A DNA stretch of 64,000 bases from Hygrocybe punicea (lineage: Eukaryota > Basidiomycota > Agaricomycetes > Agaricales > Hygrophoraceae): positions 2,914,001-2,978,000 of the forward strand of contig OY744473.1 of the NCBI GenBank assembly GCA_963556145.1, written 5' to 3'. The notes below the pieces were generated by a model that worked only from the letters and a program-made list of their open reading frames with translations, searched no databases and had not been told where the DNA came from. Within the stretch, counting starts at the first letter, position 1; every line of letters starts with the position of its first letter. Both the position numbers and the translations under genes were made by a program. Below, in pieces: positions 1 to 10,799 of the stretch.

Positions 1-723
1 TTTCGACATCGCCTCTGCTCATTTATTCCCACGACCCCGGTATCTTCGTTATTTCGTATGGATCGACCAGGGATGGTCTTTATCTGAGTTCTGACCGGAT
101 GTAGAGGCTCTGGGCTGTCTGGACCCAAATCCTCTTCATATCCCACATTGTCCCCATCCATTCCCATTCATGTATCGTCAATTCCGCCCGATTCCAGTCC
201 TCTCCGTCAATTCCGCTCCGGATCCCCCTCCGGAATCGTTCATACTCAAGATGCGATGTCTCTAACGACCCGGAATCACTACGTATATAGTCATATATCA
301 TGTATCTATGTTTCCCGTCTCCTAGTACATAGCATTCCTCCACTCCACTCCACTCCTATCAGTTACAGCCTTCGCTTGTGGTACATAGTTACTACAGCAC
401 AGGATCACACCCAGTAGTATAAAAGATGTACCCTTATACTACAACTATATCATATATCACATTGCATCCTATCATATTACACCATATCATATCACATTGC
501 ATCCTATCATATTACATCCCTTCAGTTCTATTTCTTAGTCCTCGCTTTGTATCGTCTCCATATTAGTCTTCGTACTCCACTCCCTTCACTTCCCCTCTGA
601 TCCGGAACCCTGGATTCGGGTTGGATTGACTAGACACCTTAGAAGGACTTTACTCCTCTGATCACTTCTTAGCTGATCACCCTTTCCGTAGATTCCCATT
701 CGGGTCTACAACAGAACTCGCTG
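1..723. other. 3' flank of the gag-protease ORF, no clear gene
   Basis: This stretch lies downstream of the minus-strand Gag-protease ORF. I see no reverse transcriptase, integrase or 3' LTR in it. A minus-strand reading frame at 80-343 (87 codons, Trp- and Arg-rich) could be a remnant of the same element, but I do not recognise it with confidence. At about 450-520 a 28-bp AT-rich unit (ATATCACATTGCATCCTATC and a few more bases) occurs twice in tandem. A purine-rich run on the minus strand near 570-600 could be a polypurine tract. Confidence 0.4.
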
Positions 724-3700
724 TCACACCGTGCATTTTTCATGAGCAGGATGTGTCATACACACCATGCAGCCTTGCCATTCCACTTCCCATTCATCAC
801 CTGCCTCATATCCGTTGTGATCCGTACATTTGAATAGGTCACGGCTGATATCGAGGGCGGAATGGTGAATGGTGTTGGTGGGGGCTGTTGAGTGGTTTTC
901 GGATCCCTGGAAATGAAAAAAATTGTTGTCCGTAGTCGTGGAAAGGTCCGTAATACAATCTGTGAGGGTCGACGCAAATTCCGGAGACGTAGTAGTGGTT
1001 GAGGAGGGGTGTCTACGGCCACGCTCCGTGTACTGTAGCAGAAGTCGTTTATCAGTGAATAGATGGAGTGGGATTTTTCCCACCTCGTAGTCCCATTCCC
1101 AGCCTTCGATTGGGCTCCAACCGCGTGCCTCGTCATCGACCAATGACGATTCACGGTCGTCCTCGCCAGTGAGCTTGATAGCGGGGATGGAAGGGCCAAC
1201 CATGGGAATCCACGTGACCGGTAAGTCAATAGGGTTACAGGGCATTTCTAGGGGCGGAATAATATCTCCGGGGTGCATGCGAGGGTCACGAGTAGTTACT
1301 GGAAATGAATAAAAATCCTCTATGTAAGGAGGAGGGACAGGGGGAGGAGAAAATTTCTCCTCAGTAGAAGGGTTAGCAAAGGGGTAAAATTGAAAAACTA
1401 AATGTCCCATCCTTAAAGAGGGGGGGACACTTGGAGAATTTATTGTAGCTAGGGAAGCATTTAACAAAATTCCGTGCTCAAAAGGAACACCAAGGGAATC
1501 AATCCCCGGAGAAAGCCTATATCCTACAGTGGCAGCAATCAAAAATTTACTTAAATGGGGAGATTGGTAATCAAGGGAATTTCCCAAAAAGGAAGTGATA
1601 AGTCGGCCAGCATCTGGATGACCATTGGAGTGGATCCCTTCTACAGGGAGAGGAAGAGGGTGGTTATTGATCATAAAAGGTGGGATCTGGGGGGTTTGTG
1701 CAGCAGACATGGCTACTGTCTCTCCCATTTCTTCAGAGTTTTTATAGCAATTCCTATCTAAATTTCCCTGGTGTGAAAATCCATTTCTTATCTTTCTCCT
1801 TTCAGAAAAATCAGATTCTTCATTGTTCATGTCATCACAATGGGCTATGGACAATGCAAAAAGTTTTGAGCCATCATATGCATTTTGGGGGATATTGAAG
1901 CATGAGATACTTTTATCTCCTTTTACTTCAGACTTATCCTTATCCAAATAAGGCTTATCCTGTAAGCATGTGATCATTTCAGTAAAATAATTCGGTTTAA
2001 GCGGAGTTTGAAATTGCGGATTATAGCGGACTAATGCCTTATTTTGTTCATAAGACTTAGTTAAAGGAATTGTAGTGGTTTCTTCAAGTTCCATAGGTAA
2101 AGTGCATAAATAGGATGTTGAGGCATGGGCAGTAGTAGCTCCTCTGATGTGATTAACTTGAGAATGGTTTGGTGTGACCATTAGTTCAAATCTGTTTGTC
2201 AAATCTTCAGGATTCTTGAATACTAAATATGTACCATCTATTCTTTCATCAATAGAAACATAGTTGCCTCTTTGCCATGGTCTTCCAAGTAATAAATCAA
2301 ATGGCACTGTCTCTCCTATGTAAAGATTGGCATAAGTGAGGACACCACCACAAGTCAATGGAACTTCTGAGACTAATCCTTTTAATGTTCCTTCACCTCT
2401 ATTAGCATCATTCATTGTGAGAATTTTTCCTACATCCATAGGTCTTTGGATAATTTCTTTCCAGACTCTTTTACTAATCACATTTAACTGGGATCCTGTG
2501 TCAATGATGGCTTCAATAGGTCTTCTATCACATTCCATCTGAAGCCTGATTAACACTCCACGATCCTTGGTTATGAATGAGCTTGCAATGGCAGATACCT
2601 TTGCATTCTTTCTCTTGATCATGTCTGTTAATTGCTCAGATAATTCCTTGGAAGAAGCTAATACTTCACGAACACGCAGGGTAACTGGTGTGTCAAGGAT
2701 TTGATTGACAACTTGAGTTTCTCCAATATTGACTGAAATTTCAGATTGTCTGGGAGTGGGCTTTGGATGAGTTATGGCATTATGTCTTTCAGCCATGATC
2801 TTGTTCTTATCTATGTTTGCCTTATGTCCTTGTATATGAGTCTTTGCTGGCTTTGCTGGAGAAGGATCTATCATCTCCACATCTGAATCTGTGTCTGAAG
2901 GAATATGTATTGGGGTTCTTATATCCATTGGAACAGGTTGCTTTGCATGCAGTTCTTCTGTTGGATGAAATTGGTTTGTCTTCTTGAGAGCAAAGGGTAA
3001 TGGTGCAGGTACATGTGCTTGAGCTTGCTTTTGTGCTGAAAGAGGGCTGGGTTTGACTGGGCCTTTAGGAATAGGTGGCAGTACTGTATTGGGCCTTATA
3101 TTCTCTTTTCCTTTGGCTTTAATACCTATAGGAGGATATACTCCATCTAATACTTCCTTCCTTGCTGCACCAATTTTCTGTGGTCCTCTGACTGCAGGCA
3201 GGCTTTGTATTTCTTCTTCCTTAATTATAGGTATAGTATATGCTTCAAAATATTCTTCAGCATCAGATTGATAGTAATCAGAGAATTGATCTTGTAATAC
3301 ATAGAAGTGTGATTGAACATTGCTGGCCTTTTCAGCTACATGTCTATCAATTGCTTGTACAAATGTCTCACCCATATTTCTGTGAATTATTGAGCCATCT
3401 GGATAAACAATCCTTCCAAGACCATCCTTGGTTATCTTGCCTGTCTTGAGTAATTCATTGATTTGGAAACATGTTTGCATTCCATGTCCTTGTCCTCCAC
3501 AACCATAGCAGGTCATGGGTCCTCTTGGTTCATTGGAAGGAGTAAATGAATTGGTAGGAGTAAACGAACTAGTAGAAGGGTTTGGTGGAAGGCCAACACT
3601 ATTGGCAGCTGAGATTCTGAAGGGAGGTCTTTGTGTTTGCTGTGACTGTGCTTGCTTTTGCTGAGGTTGTTTCAGCTCAGGTGGGCTAATACAGTGGGCA

Positions 3701-4683
3701 ATGTCTGGGTCTAGCTTCAAAGCTCTATAGTATGCTAGTCCATACTTTATATCATCCAATGATAGCTTTCCCATTTGCTTGATTAAAGACTCTACTTCAT
3801 TCTGGTGTGATGATGATGTGGAGGTAGACTTCCTGTCTGTCCCCTTCTTGCCATTATCTTTCTTCTCAGCTTCTTTCCTTACTGTCTTCTTAAATAGTTC
3901 ATCATCTGAATCATATGCCTTGGATTTGAATGCCTTCTTCTTCTTGCTAGCTTTCTTTCTCTTGATGCAGGCTTCATAGTCACTATCTGTATCATACTCT
4001 GATGAATCATCTGTATCAGAGTCTTCTGAAACAAAGTTGTCTAGTCTTCCTGGTATATCTGAATCTGAATCTGCTAGGTTCATGTCAAACCGATTCCTTT
4101 CAAATAGAGTTTCTGCAATTTTAATGACATCTTTCATAGGGAATGGAGATGTGACATCTAAAGGTGTTGATCCAGTGTTGAGACGTGTCTCAATGATATA
4201 TCTGAGGTTCTTGTTGATTCCATGCCAGAAGTATGCAGCCTTTTCATCTGCAGAGATCTTCTTCTTGCTCTCTAACCATCCTGCAATAGTAATGAACCTG
4301 CATTCATATTGCTTCCATTTGGTGAGAGTTCTGATCTGCTTAAGTTTCCAAATGCGTGCAAGGGTCATAAGATCTCTGACAATGTATCTTGTTTCCTTTA
4401 GGGCAGCATCAAAGTAGCGAGTAATATCTTTCTCAAGAGTGTTCCAGTCCTGGGATATGTAACTTTCCAGGGCTTCAATGAGCTTAACTACTTTGGTGGA
4501 GCAGTAATCTACAATCCTTTCACATTTCTCTTTATCATTAACAGCATAGGATTTGCACATTTGATTGTAATGCCTTAAGAATCTCTTGACTTCTTCATAG
4601 CTTCCTTTGAATTTAGCTGGGGCAGACTTCTGCCCTAGTAGGGGCATCATGTCTGGGGTACGAGTACTGGTGCTTGTAGACAT
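724..4683 (-). CDS. Gag-protease polyprotein of a Ty3/gypsy-type LTR retrotransposon (no RT)
   Basis: This is a single open frame of 1,319 codons. The N-terminal third resembles a retrotransposon Gag. It is followed by an acidic and lysine-rich linker, then a CCHC zinc knuckle (C-X2-C-X4-H-X4-C, reading CYGCGGQGHGMQTC) near residue 390, which would bind RNA. Near residue 725 there is a retropepsin-like aspartic protease with IIDTGSQLNVIS, and further on LLLGRPW, the expected hydrophobic-Gly partner. The last 350 residues are Pro/Ser-rich and carry no motif I know. Reverse transcriptase, RNase H and integrase are absent, so pol either lay to the left in another frame or has been lost. An LTR-like sequence and primer-binding site lie just upstream at 4736-6094 on the same strand. 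The frame has no internal stop, unlike most other elements in this window. A domesticated gag-protease gene is an alternative. Confidence 0.85.
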   Translation of the reverse strand: MSTSTSTRTPDMMPLLGQKSAPAKFKGSYEEVKRFLRHYNQMCKSYAVNDKEKCERIVDYCSTKVVKLIEALESYISQDWNTLEKDITRYFDAALKETRYIVRDLMTLARIWKLKQIRTLTKWKQYECRFITIAGWLESKKKISADEKAAYFWHGINKNLRYIIETRLNTGSTPLDVTSPFPMKDVIKIAETLFERNRFDMNLADSDSDIPGRLDNFVSEDSDTDDSSEYDTDSDYEACIKRKKASKKKKAFKSKAYDSDDELFKKTVRKEAEKKDNGKKGTDRKSTSTSSSHQNEVESLIKQMGKLSLDDIKYGLAYYRALKLDPDIAHCISPPELKQPQQKQAQSQQTQRPPFRISAANSVGLPPNPSTSSFTPTNSFTPSNEPRGPMTCYGCGGQGHGMQTCFQINELLKTGKITKDGLGRIVYPDGSIIHRNMGETFVQAIDRHVAEKASNVQSHFYVLQDQFSDYYQSDAEEYFEAYTIPIIKEEEIQSLPAVRGPQKIGAARKEVLDGVYPPIGIKAKGKENIRPNTVLPPIPKGPVKPSPLSAQKQAQAHVPAPLPFALKKTNQFHPTEELHAKQPVPMDIRTPIHIPSDTDSDVEMIDPSPAKPAKTHIQGHKANIDKNKIMAERHNAITHPKPTPRQSEISVNIGETQVVNQILDTPVTLRVREVLASSKELSEQLTDMIKRKNAKVSAIASSFITKDRGVLIRLQMECDRRPIEAIIDTGSQLNVISKRVWKEIIQRPMDVGKILTMNDANRGEGTLKGLVSEVPLTCGGVLTYANLYIGETVPFDLLLGRPWQRGNYVSIDERIDGTYLVFKNPEDLTNRFELMVTPNHSQVNHIRGATTAHASTSYLCTLPMELEETTTIPLTKSYEQNKALVRYNPQFQTPLKPNYFTEMITCLQDKPYLDKDKSEVKGDKSISCFNIPQNAYDGSKLFALSIAHCDDMNNEESDFSERRKIRNGFSHQGNLDRNCYKNSEEMGETVAMSAAQTPQIPPFMINNHPLPLPVEGIHSNGHPDAGRLITSFLGNSLDYQSPHLSKFLIAATVGYRLSPGIDSLGVPFEHGILLNASLATINSPSVPPSLRMGHLVFQFYPFANPSTEEKFSPPPVPPPYIEDFYSFPVTTRDPRMHPGDIIPPLEMPCNPIDLPVTWIPMVGPSIPAIKLTGEDDRESSLVDDEARGWSPIEGWEWDYEVGKIPLHLFTDKRLLLQYTERGRRHPSSTTTTSPEFASTLTDCITDLSTTTDNNFFHFQGSENHSTAPTNTIHHSALDISRDLFKCTDHNGYEAGDEWEVEWQGCMVCMTHPAHEKCTV

Positions 4684-4735
4684 TGTGTATTAGAGGTATA
4701 GAAATGCTTGGGTTATTTAAATTTAAAACTCCTCG

Positions 4736-4747
4736 TGGTGGGCTCCA
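4736..4747 (-). other. Primer-binding site of the gypsy-type element
   Basis: On the minus strand this reads TGGAGCCCACCA and lies four bases after the LTR end ACA. It begins with TGG, the complement of a tRNA CCA tail, as expected for a minus-strand-DNA primer site. The same motif, TGGAGCCCACCG, follows the LTR at 7858-8724. I cannot name the primer tRNA. Confidence 0.65.
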
Positions 4748-4751
4748 ATTC

Positions 4752-6094
4752 TGTTATGTGAATGTTTGTTTCACCAAGAATTACCGGAGTTGACTTTGTT
4801 CAGGTACCTTCTTGTTGTTTGTGGGTTTCTAATATCTAAATAACCTATCAGGAAGGGGTTTTGTGAGTATATGTACTATATAAATCAATAGAATGTAATA
4901 GTGAGGTCTCTTCAATTAAGAATTGAGACTTTAAGTAGGTATGAATAGCAACTGGGTGTGTGATGTACTGAAAATACTAATATTCACTACTGGAATATAA
5001 AAATATGAACTAATGAATACTGATAACAATATTCACCAGTTGAATATGGACAGTTTTGGCTACAGGGCCTATTCAATCAAGAGTATCTCTGGGTATTATA
5101 ATATCTGACTTAAATCCGAAGCTTCAAACGCACATTGGCTACTAGTTCAGGGATATCTTTAATACCTTTTGAATACTCTGTTTTGTTTAGGATGAAACCT
5201 TAACCTTAGAAGTGTATCTAGCTGACTAATGCTGACTAATGAATTGATTGGACTGAGTGAACTGAGTGAATTCTCCTTGATGACAAGGGGAACTCAGAGA
5301 ATGATAGAATAAGAGTGAACTAGACTGGATTGCAAGCACTAGCTACTACAATGAGTAACTACTAGTACTAAGAGAATGAGGGATCACACTGTGTGAACCC
5401 AACTAAGAGTGACTACTGAGTGGTGAGGGGGGAAATCCTACTGACTACTGGAATTTGGGGCCCTATTTATACTGTTGGAGAACAATGGGGGACTGAGAAC
5501 AATGGGAAAGTGAGAACAATAGGACTGAGTCATAAGAACAATGGATAGCATCAAAGAGGCTGTGAACAATGGGCTCTATCTCCATTTGGACTGTTTAGAT
5601 CAATAGACTGCTCAGAACAATAGACCATTGTCTTTATGTAAGCCTATCACAATCACTTTCTGATGCATCCTATCTTATCATTATCTTATCATCCTCTTGT
5701 TCACATCTTATCTAATCATTTCCCATTATCTAGCTGAGCCGCTTTTGATCAATACAAGTAAATAAGATTTGTAATCAATTCATTACTGCTAATATAGGTA
5801 AGAACACTAGTTGGGCTTGTCTCCTTGCACACGCAATACAGAGAAATATATAATAAATACTAATGAGTGGGGGATGTGCCTCTGTGCACCATATATAAAC
5901 GGCTAAGTCTGGGCATTGCTAGTGAAGCCATAATAAATGATATAAAGGTAAGCATATATGCTATTTGTGTCTGTTCACTAGCATGCATAATGTGGAAAGG
6001 CATAAAATGGGTACTAATGAGTGTAGGTGTGCATCCATAGTGTTGCACTTGAATATCTAAGTCCGTGGTCCAATGGTAAACCCATGACATTACA
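4752..6094 (-). mobile_element. 5' LTR of the gag-protease element
   Basis: The inner end (minus strand CATAACA) abuts the primer-binding site. The outer end proposed here is TGTAATG at 6094, giving matched TGTAATG/CATAACA termini. An alternative outer end is TGTATTG at 5840. A TATA box (GTATAAATAGGG, minus strand, plus positions about 5464-5472) supports a promoter pointing into gag. Within the LTR, short GAACAATGG-like words recur about six times at 5484-5640. No second copy is present in the window, so the 3' LTR is either outside it or lost. Confidence 0.6.
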
Positions 6095-6149
6095 CCCAAA
6101 AACACTTGGGGTCATGACAACGAAGGGGAGTGGACGAGGATGGGAATGG

Positions 6150-7080
6150 CTGGGAAGTGGGGGTCAAGTCGATGGGGGGTGACGTGGCCACTTGTGTGGG
6201 ATGACGAGGGATGGGAGCGGATGTTTTTGGGACAGTAGGAAGCCATGCTGAGGTGCGGAGGTGTGAATGTGGGTGTGGAAGTGGTCATACGCGGTGGTCA
6301 TTGGTCCTGGATGAGGGAACGTGGTGGTAGGCCATTGGGTGACGTGGCACAGCATTGATGGCTCAAGGGCAGTGGGGACGGCTTGTACAGCATCACAACG
6401 GACGATGTGTGGCCGTGGGATGCGGTACGAGGCAGTGGTGGGTTCAATGAGGAGGTGCGAAGATGGGGATGTCGAGTAGACGGGTGCAAGAGGCAGGTTG
6501 GCACGGGACACGCATGGGGCCTTGATAATGGCAGGACAGCTCATGAAGGGCACTGTGGGGACTTTTTGAAAGCCATACGAGGCTGTTCAATGCAGGGTGT
6601 GAGCAGCCGGAGTTGTCGACTTTGGCTGGGGCACAAAGCCGGTGACGTGGCATGGCGTTGGAAGCTCTAATATAACGGGGACAGCTTGTAGGGGTTTGCG
6701 AGGGCGATGTGGGGTGCTGGGATGTGATACGAGCCGCCAGTGGGTCCTATGAAGGTGTGAGCGGCCGAGGAGGTCGTATAGGCGGGTGCATGGGGTGACG
6801 TGACGTGGCACTCGTGTGGGACATCGATGATGGCGAGGATGGTTCGTGAGGGCTTGCGACTGGCATTGTAGGGCCGTAGGAAGCAGTACGAGGTGACAGG
6901 GAGGTCCAACAAGGGTGTGAGCGGCCGGAGATGTCGACTTAGCTGGGGCACGAAGCGGGGTGACATGGCAAGTGGTTGGGGCTTCGACAATGGGAAAGAC
7001 AACTCGTAAAAGTGCGCGAATGGCATCGTGGGGCTGTAGCAAGATGTTGAGGGCTTGAACGGGGCAGGGCTGCTCACGCA
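6150..7080 (-). repeat. Tandem array of diverged ~156-bp GC-rich units
   Basis: The word GGTGACGTGGC and close variants recur near 6180, 6339, 6497, 6642, 6803 and 6959, a spacing of about 145-160 bp. Neighbouring words such as GTGTGAGCGGCCG recur in step. Several open frames cross the array in different frames, but they look like products of GC richness and not genes. The array lies downstream of the LTR and primer-binding site at 7844-8724 in that element's orientation, so it is probably its internal, non-coding region. An array with the same core word (GCCACGTCACC, same orientation relative to its element) lies at 17040-17600. Confidence 0.6.
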
Positions 7081-7843
7081 GACTCGTGGAAGGCACTGAC
7101 GTGGTTTGCTGGTAACTTCGCAGGCTCAGACGATGGGGCGTGTCAGGGCTCGTATCTGGGGACGAGAGCAAGTTCGTAGATGCAAGCGGCTAGCGAAACA
7201 GGGGTGAAACGGGGATGGATACGGTTGGATGCATCGAAAACCATGTTTGAACGCGTTTTTCAGCACGGAAAGGCGAGGATGGGCGTACACAGGCTAAACC
7301 CGTTGCACAGTAGGCGTTTTCCTTCTACTTTGTGGCTCCGTTCGTCTGTGTTTCGTGACTGACGTGCGAGTTGCGTTGTTTGTTGGTTGCGGTTGCTGGG
7401 GCCATTTTGGGGCTTTCCGGGTGCGGATTTTTGACTGGAATTGATGGGGCATGGGTTTCTGAGAGTGTTGGGGGTCTATAAGTGAGTGTGGAAGGTGGAT
7501 GTGACGGGGTTTGAGACGTCAAGACAACAAATGAGGGTGTTGGATCATGGCTGTGCAAGTTTCCTCAAGCGGTAAGCAGCCGTTGGGTCAGCCGCACAAG
7601 AGCGGGTTCAAAGTCGTTAGCGAAACTAGACATTTGTGGTCATAAGAGAAGAGAATATAGTAGTAAAATCAAACCCTAATGATGGTGCGATAGTTGGAGA
7701 TCAGATTGTCGATGGATCGGATGTTGGATGTAAAGGGGTTGGGGTGTCAGATGTGTAGAGTGCGGTGGCAGGGCTTGTTTTGAGATGACTAAAGGAAATG
7801 TATGGCTATGGAATGAATGTGTCTTGACACTGAATTATCCTCA
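7081..7843. other. Leader region between LTR/PBS and tandem array, no gene seen
   Basis: No supported coding frame. The stretch is GT-rich on the plus strand and probably corresponds to the untranslated internal leader of the minus-strand element whose LTR is at 7858-8724. Confidence 0.4.
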
Positions 7844-8724
7844 CGGTGGGCTCCAGATGTAGATGCGGGTTTGGGGTGGCTTTGGAACTATAAAGAGATC
7901 CTAACCAAGGGGGTGTCAGCATAGAAGTGACGGTGGATAAGTCAGTGTCGGAAGTAGTAGTAAAATGAAATGGAAGTGGAAGTAAAATAAAGCCGCCGCA
8001 TAAAACTGGACTAATAATAATAAATCCAGCGATGAACGGAGTGAAAACGGATGAATAACGAAGAACCCGACGATGCCGACGATGTCGGGTATGGCGGGTC
8101 GGGTCGGGTCGAGTCGGAAACAATGAATGAGTAAGGGAACAACAATAAAGATGACGAAGTGAACTATAAAAAGCTAAGGGTCTATGAGGACGAGTATTTG
8201 AAGTGATTAAAATGATTCTGACTATGAGGCAAACGGGGACTAATGGTATCTCTTTTTGTACGGTCATCGGGGACCGTTTTTATAGTACATGTGTGTGTAG
8301 CTACTTTCGGACATGTCTACTTCGGCCAATAGAAACTACAAAGAAAAGATGGAATGGGGATGTGGAAAGGGGGGTTGCAAAGCGACGAAGACAGGAATAT
8401 GGAGAGGAAAATGAATATGCAAGGAAAAGATCTAAAAAGTCCTACGTATCTCCGAAAGGATGAGGGGATGCATAAATATGGCAAGTCCGAAGTCGGGGAT
8501 CGAGTCCAATGAGATCTGTCTCCTATAATTAGAACTCCAGGGCTTCTGAGGCTGCCAGATTTGGTCCAAAAGCGGCTGTGATGAAGCAGCATACGTCAGG
8601 TCACGTCACGTCGGGTTACGTCGGGTTACATCGGGTTCAAATGCGAGTTGAATGGAGGCATCGGGTTCGTCCAGATTCATGATAGATCGAGGATATAGAC
8701 TCAGAGGGACGTCGACCCTCTACA
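7844..8724 (-). mobile_element. LTR (7858-8724) with primer-binding site (7844-7855)
   Basis: The candidate LTR has perfect 6-bp inverted termini, TGTAGA at 7858 and TCTACA ending at 8724, for a length of 867 bp. On the minus strand it is followed after two bases by TGGAGCCCACCG, nearly identical to the primer-binding site of the element at 4752. A minus-strand TATA box (TATAAAAACGG, about 8274-8283) fits a U3 promoter. There is no gag or pol on the internal side, only the 156-bp array, so the element looks non-autonomous. No partner LTR was found in the window. It ends about 160 bp from the helicase pseudogene. Confidence 0.6.
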
Positions 8725-8884
8725 CTGCCGTGACTCGATCTGTGCATGCAGAGTGATGACTATTGATTCCTCTGATGTTAGATTGGCGGAGTCATCAGCA
8801 GCCTTCTTGAAAACACACAGGTCGCAGCAAGGCACGGTCAAGGCTAAAATCGATCAGCAAACAGGCGAGAGTATGAATAAAAAC

Positions 8885-10478
8885 TCATGCAAACTCACCA
8901 TTTGTACTTGGGGGATTGTTGAAATATTTGTTTGCTGGTTTGCACCTGCATAGAGTTGCCTCAATCACATCTCGCATTCCTCTCTCAACTTTCTTCTTGT
9001 AACGAGGGTCAACGCCTCCAAATGACACAGTGCCAACCTCCAAACCTATGTCATCTAAATCCCTGTCACCTCCATCATCATCATCGTCATCTTCCTCCTC
9101 CTCCTCCTCCTCCTCCTCCTCCTCTTCATGACCAGTTTCTTTTTTCTTGGTGCATGGCTTCTGCAATTGAAAGACAGATGGCTCAATGAGGAGAATTGCC
9201 ATTGCCGGCTCGCCAGAGCGTCCAGCACTACCCACCCGCTGAGTCCAGACAGATAGCAACAATGGAACCATAAATTGTACAGCACAGACAATATCTTGAA
9301 TGTCCATGCCCTATGTAAATTCAGTTAAGACAATATCACAATGTTGGTTCAAAAAGATGCACCATTCCTGCCGCCTCAGTCACACACATAATATCTGCAT
9401 CTCCAGTTCTAAAGTCCTTCATAGCCCTTCATCTGGAACGCTTTGTCCGGCTGGCATACAAAAACATAACCCTGCCTCTGAGATTTTTGGGGAGAAGGTT
9501 CTGAAGATGTTGGGCACCCTTGTGCGCGAGTTCACAAGTGTTGAAAAATATGATTGTTTTAATGATAGGTTGTCCGGCCTTGGCCTCGTCGACTAGAAAA
9601 TCAAGTGCAAAAAGATCATGAGCACCACCACGCATGTGGCAAAAAATTGGGGTAATATTTGAACAGTCATTTCCAAGATGAATGGTGAGTGTGCGAGTAG
9701 GAGAGAAGCATAATTTGAGTTTGACTTCCTCAAGAATATGACAGGGGAATGTGGCTGACGTTGCCAAGAAAGGAACTGAGGACAGGACGAAGGATCGTAG
9801 CTTTCCAAGGTCACCATATGTCTTCTGAAATTTGTTGCCCCATTGAGAAATACAGTGAGCCTCATCAACAACAATTGCAAGAATGTCTTTTCTAAATTCG
9901 GGTGTCCGCATCAACTTGGAGAACTTTTCATGTTCTAGGCACATCTCTGGCGATGTAAGGATGACCCTGTGCTGCCGGGATTCAATTTCCTTGGAAACGG
10001 AACAGTGAACATTTGGCGCTGCACAACTTTAACAAGGTCACATACCTTATGTAGCTGTGCACTATACACATCACCATTGACAGCCATTGCAGTAAGACCC
10101 ATGTTACAGAATCTTTCAGCCTTCTAGAAAGTTAGATTACGCTCTATGTGACTTAAAATAACTCACCTGCTCAACTTCGAGTTCATTCAAAGGTGATATC
10201 GCCAGAACAATTTTGGTTTTCATCTCATCCATCAAGAGTGGCATCCCAAATGGCATAGTCTTGCCTGCACCCATTGCTGCGGTGACCACACAGTCTATGC
10301 CAAGCATCAGAGCTTCAGTAACATCTACCTGCCAGTTATAGGGCATTTTTCCATCGAAAGCTGCTTCAAATTTATTGATGATTGCTTGCCGAGTTGTTTG
10401 CCAGTCATATTTTTGAGCCCTTGCAGCAGCATTGTGGGCATTGAGTAGCAGTTGGGCAAGCTCGAGCTGTGAACTCAT
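8885..10478 (-). pseudogene. RecQ-like DEAH-box DNA helicase, one in-frame stop
   Basis: The gene has four exons: 10478-10167, 10123-10046, 9989-9363 and 9310-8885. Exon 1 carries a Walker A-like TAAMGAGKT. Exon 3 carries the helicase motifs SPEMCL, VVDEAHCISQWG (motif II) and ATSATF (motif III). Exon 4 begins with the motif V region MDIQDIV and holds QRVGSAGRSGE (motif VI, with Ser where Arg is usual). This is the RecQ family of ATP-dependent 3'-5' helicases, multicopy in many Agaricomycetes. A TGA at 9429-9431 interrupts exon 3 at a place where the reading frame continues in homologous style on both sides. Exon 4 contains a run of Glu then Asp. The usual C-terminal zinc-binding cysteines are missing, so the 3' end is probably truncated near the LTR ending at 8724. 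Confidence 0.8.
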
Positions 10479-10743
10479 CAGAGTCCTGGTACATCATGTT
10501 CGGCATTTGACAAGTAGATATCTGACAGTGTACTTCGATGGTATTATTGTTCGTGTCACTATCACGTGCTGGATACCTACACCCGCTCCACCAAATGTCA
10601 CCAGACGTTCTACAGCATACCATTCCAAGTGTTTTTGACACTCCGCTCAGCTTCATCCATGTCGCTGTATAGAATGTCTGGGGACGAGACTATCTAGATA
10701 TGACATTGTGAATTTGGGCTCAATACTGATGTCTGTTGAGGAA

Positions 10744-10795
10744 AAAATAATAAATAAATAAATAGATAAATAAAATAAAATAAAATTGAATTGGA
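10744..10795. repeat. AT-rich simple repeat (AAAT-type)
   Basis: Repeats of AATA and TAAA run for about 50 bp. No other significance is apparent. Confidence 0.8.
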
Positions 10796-10799
10796 TAAA

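Noticed and set aside
6164..7171. Several 90-190-codon minus-strand ORFs
   Set aside because: They run through the 156-bp repeat array and reflect its composition.
7560..7630. A tRNA-like or SINE-like sequence (CTCAAGCGGTAAG ... GGGTTCAAAGTC)
   Set aside because: It resembles A and B boxes, but the acceptor and T stems do not pair well and no terminator or copies are seen.
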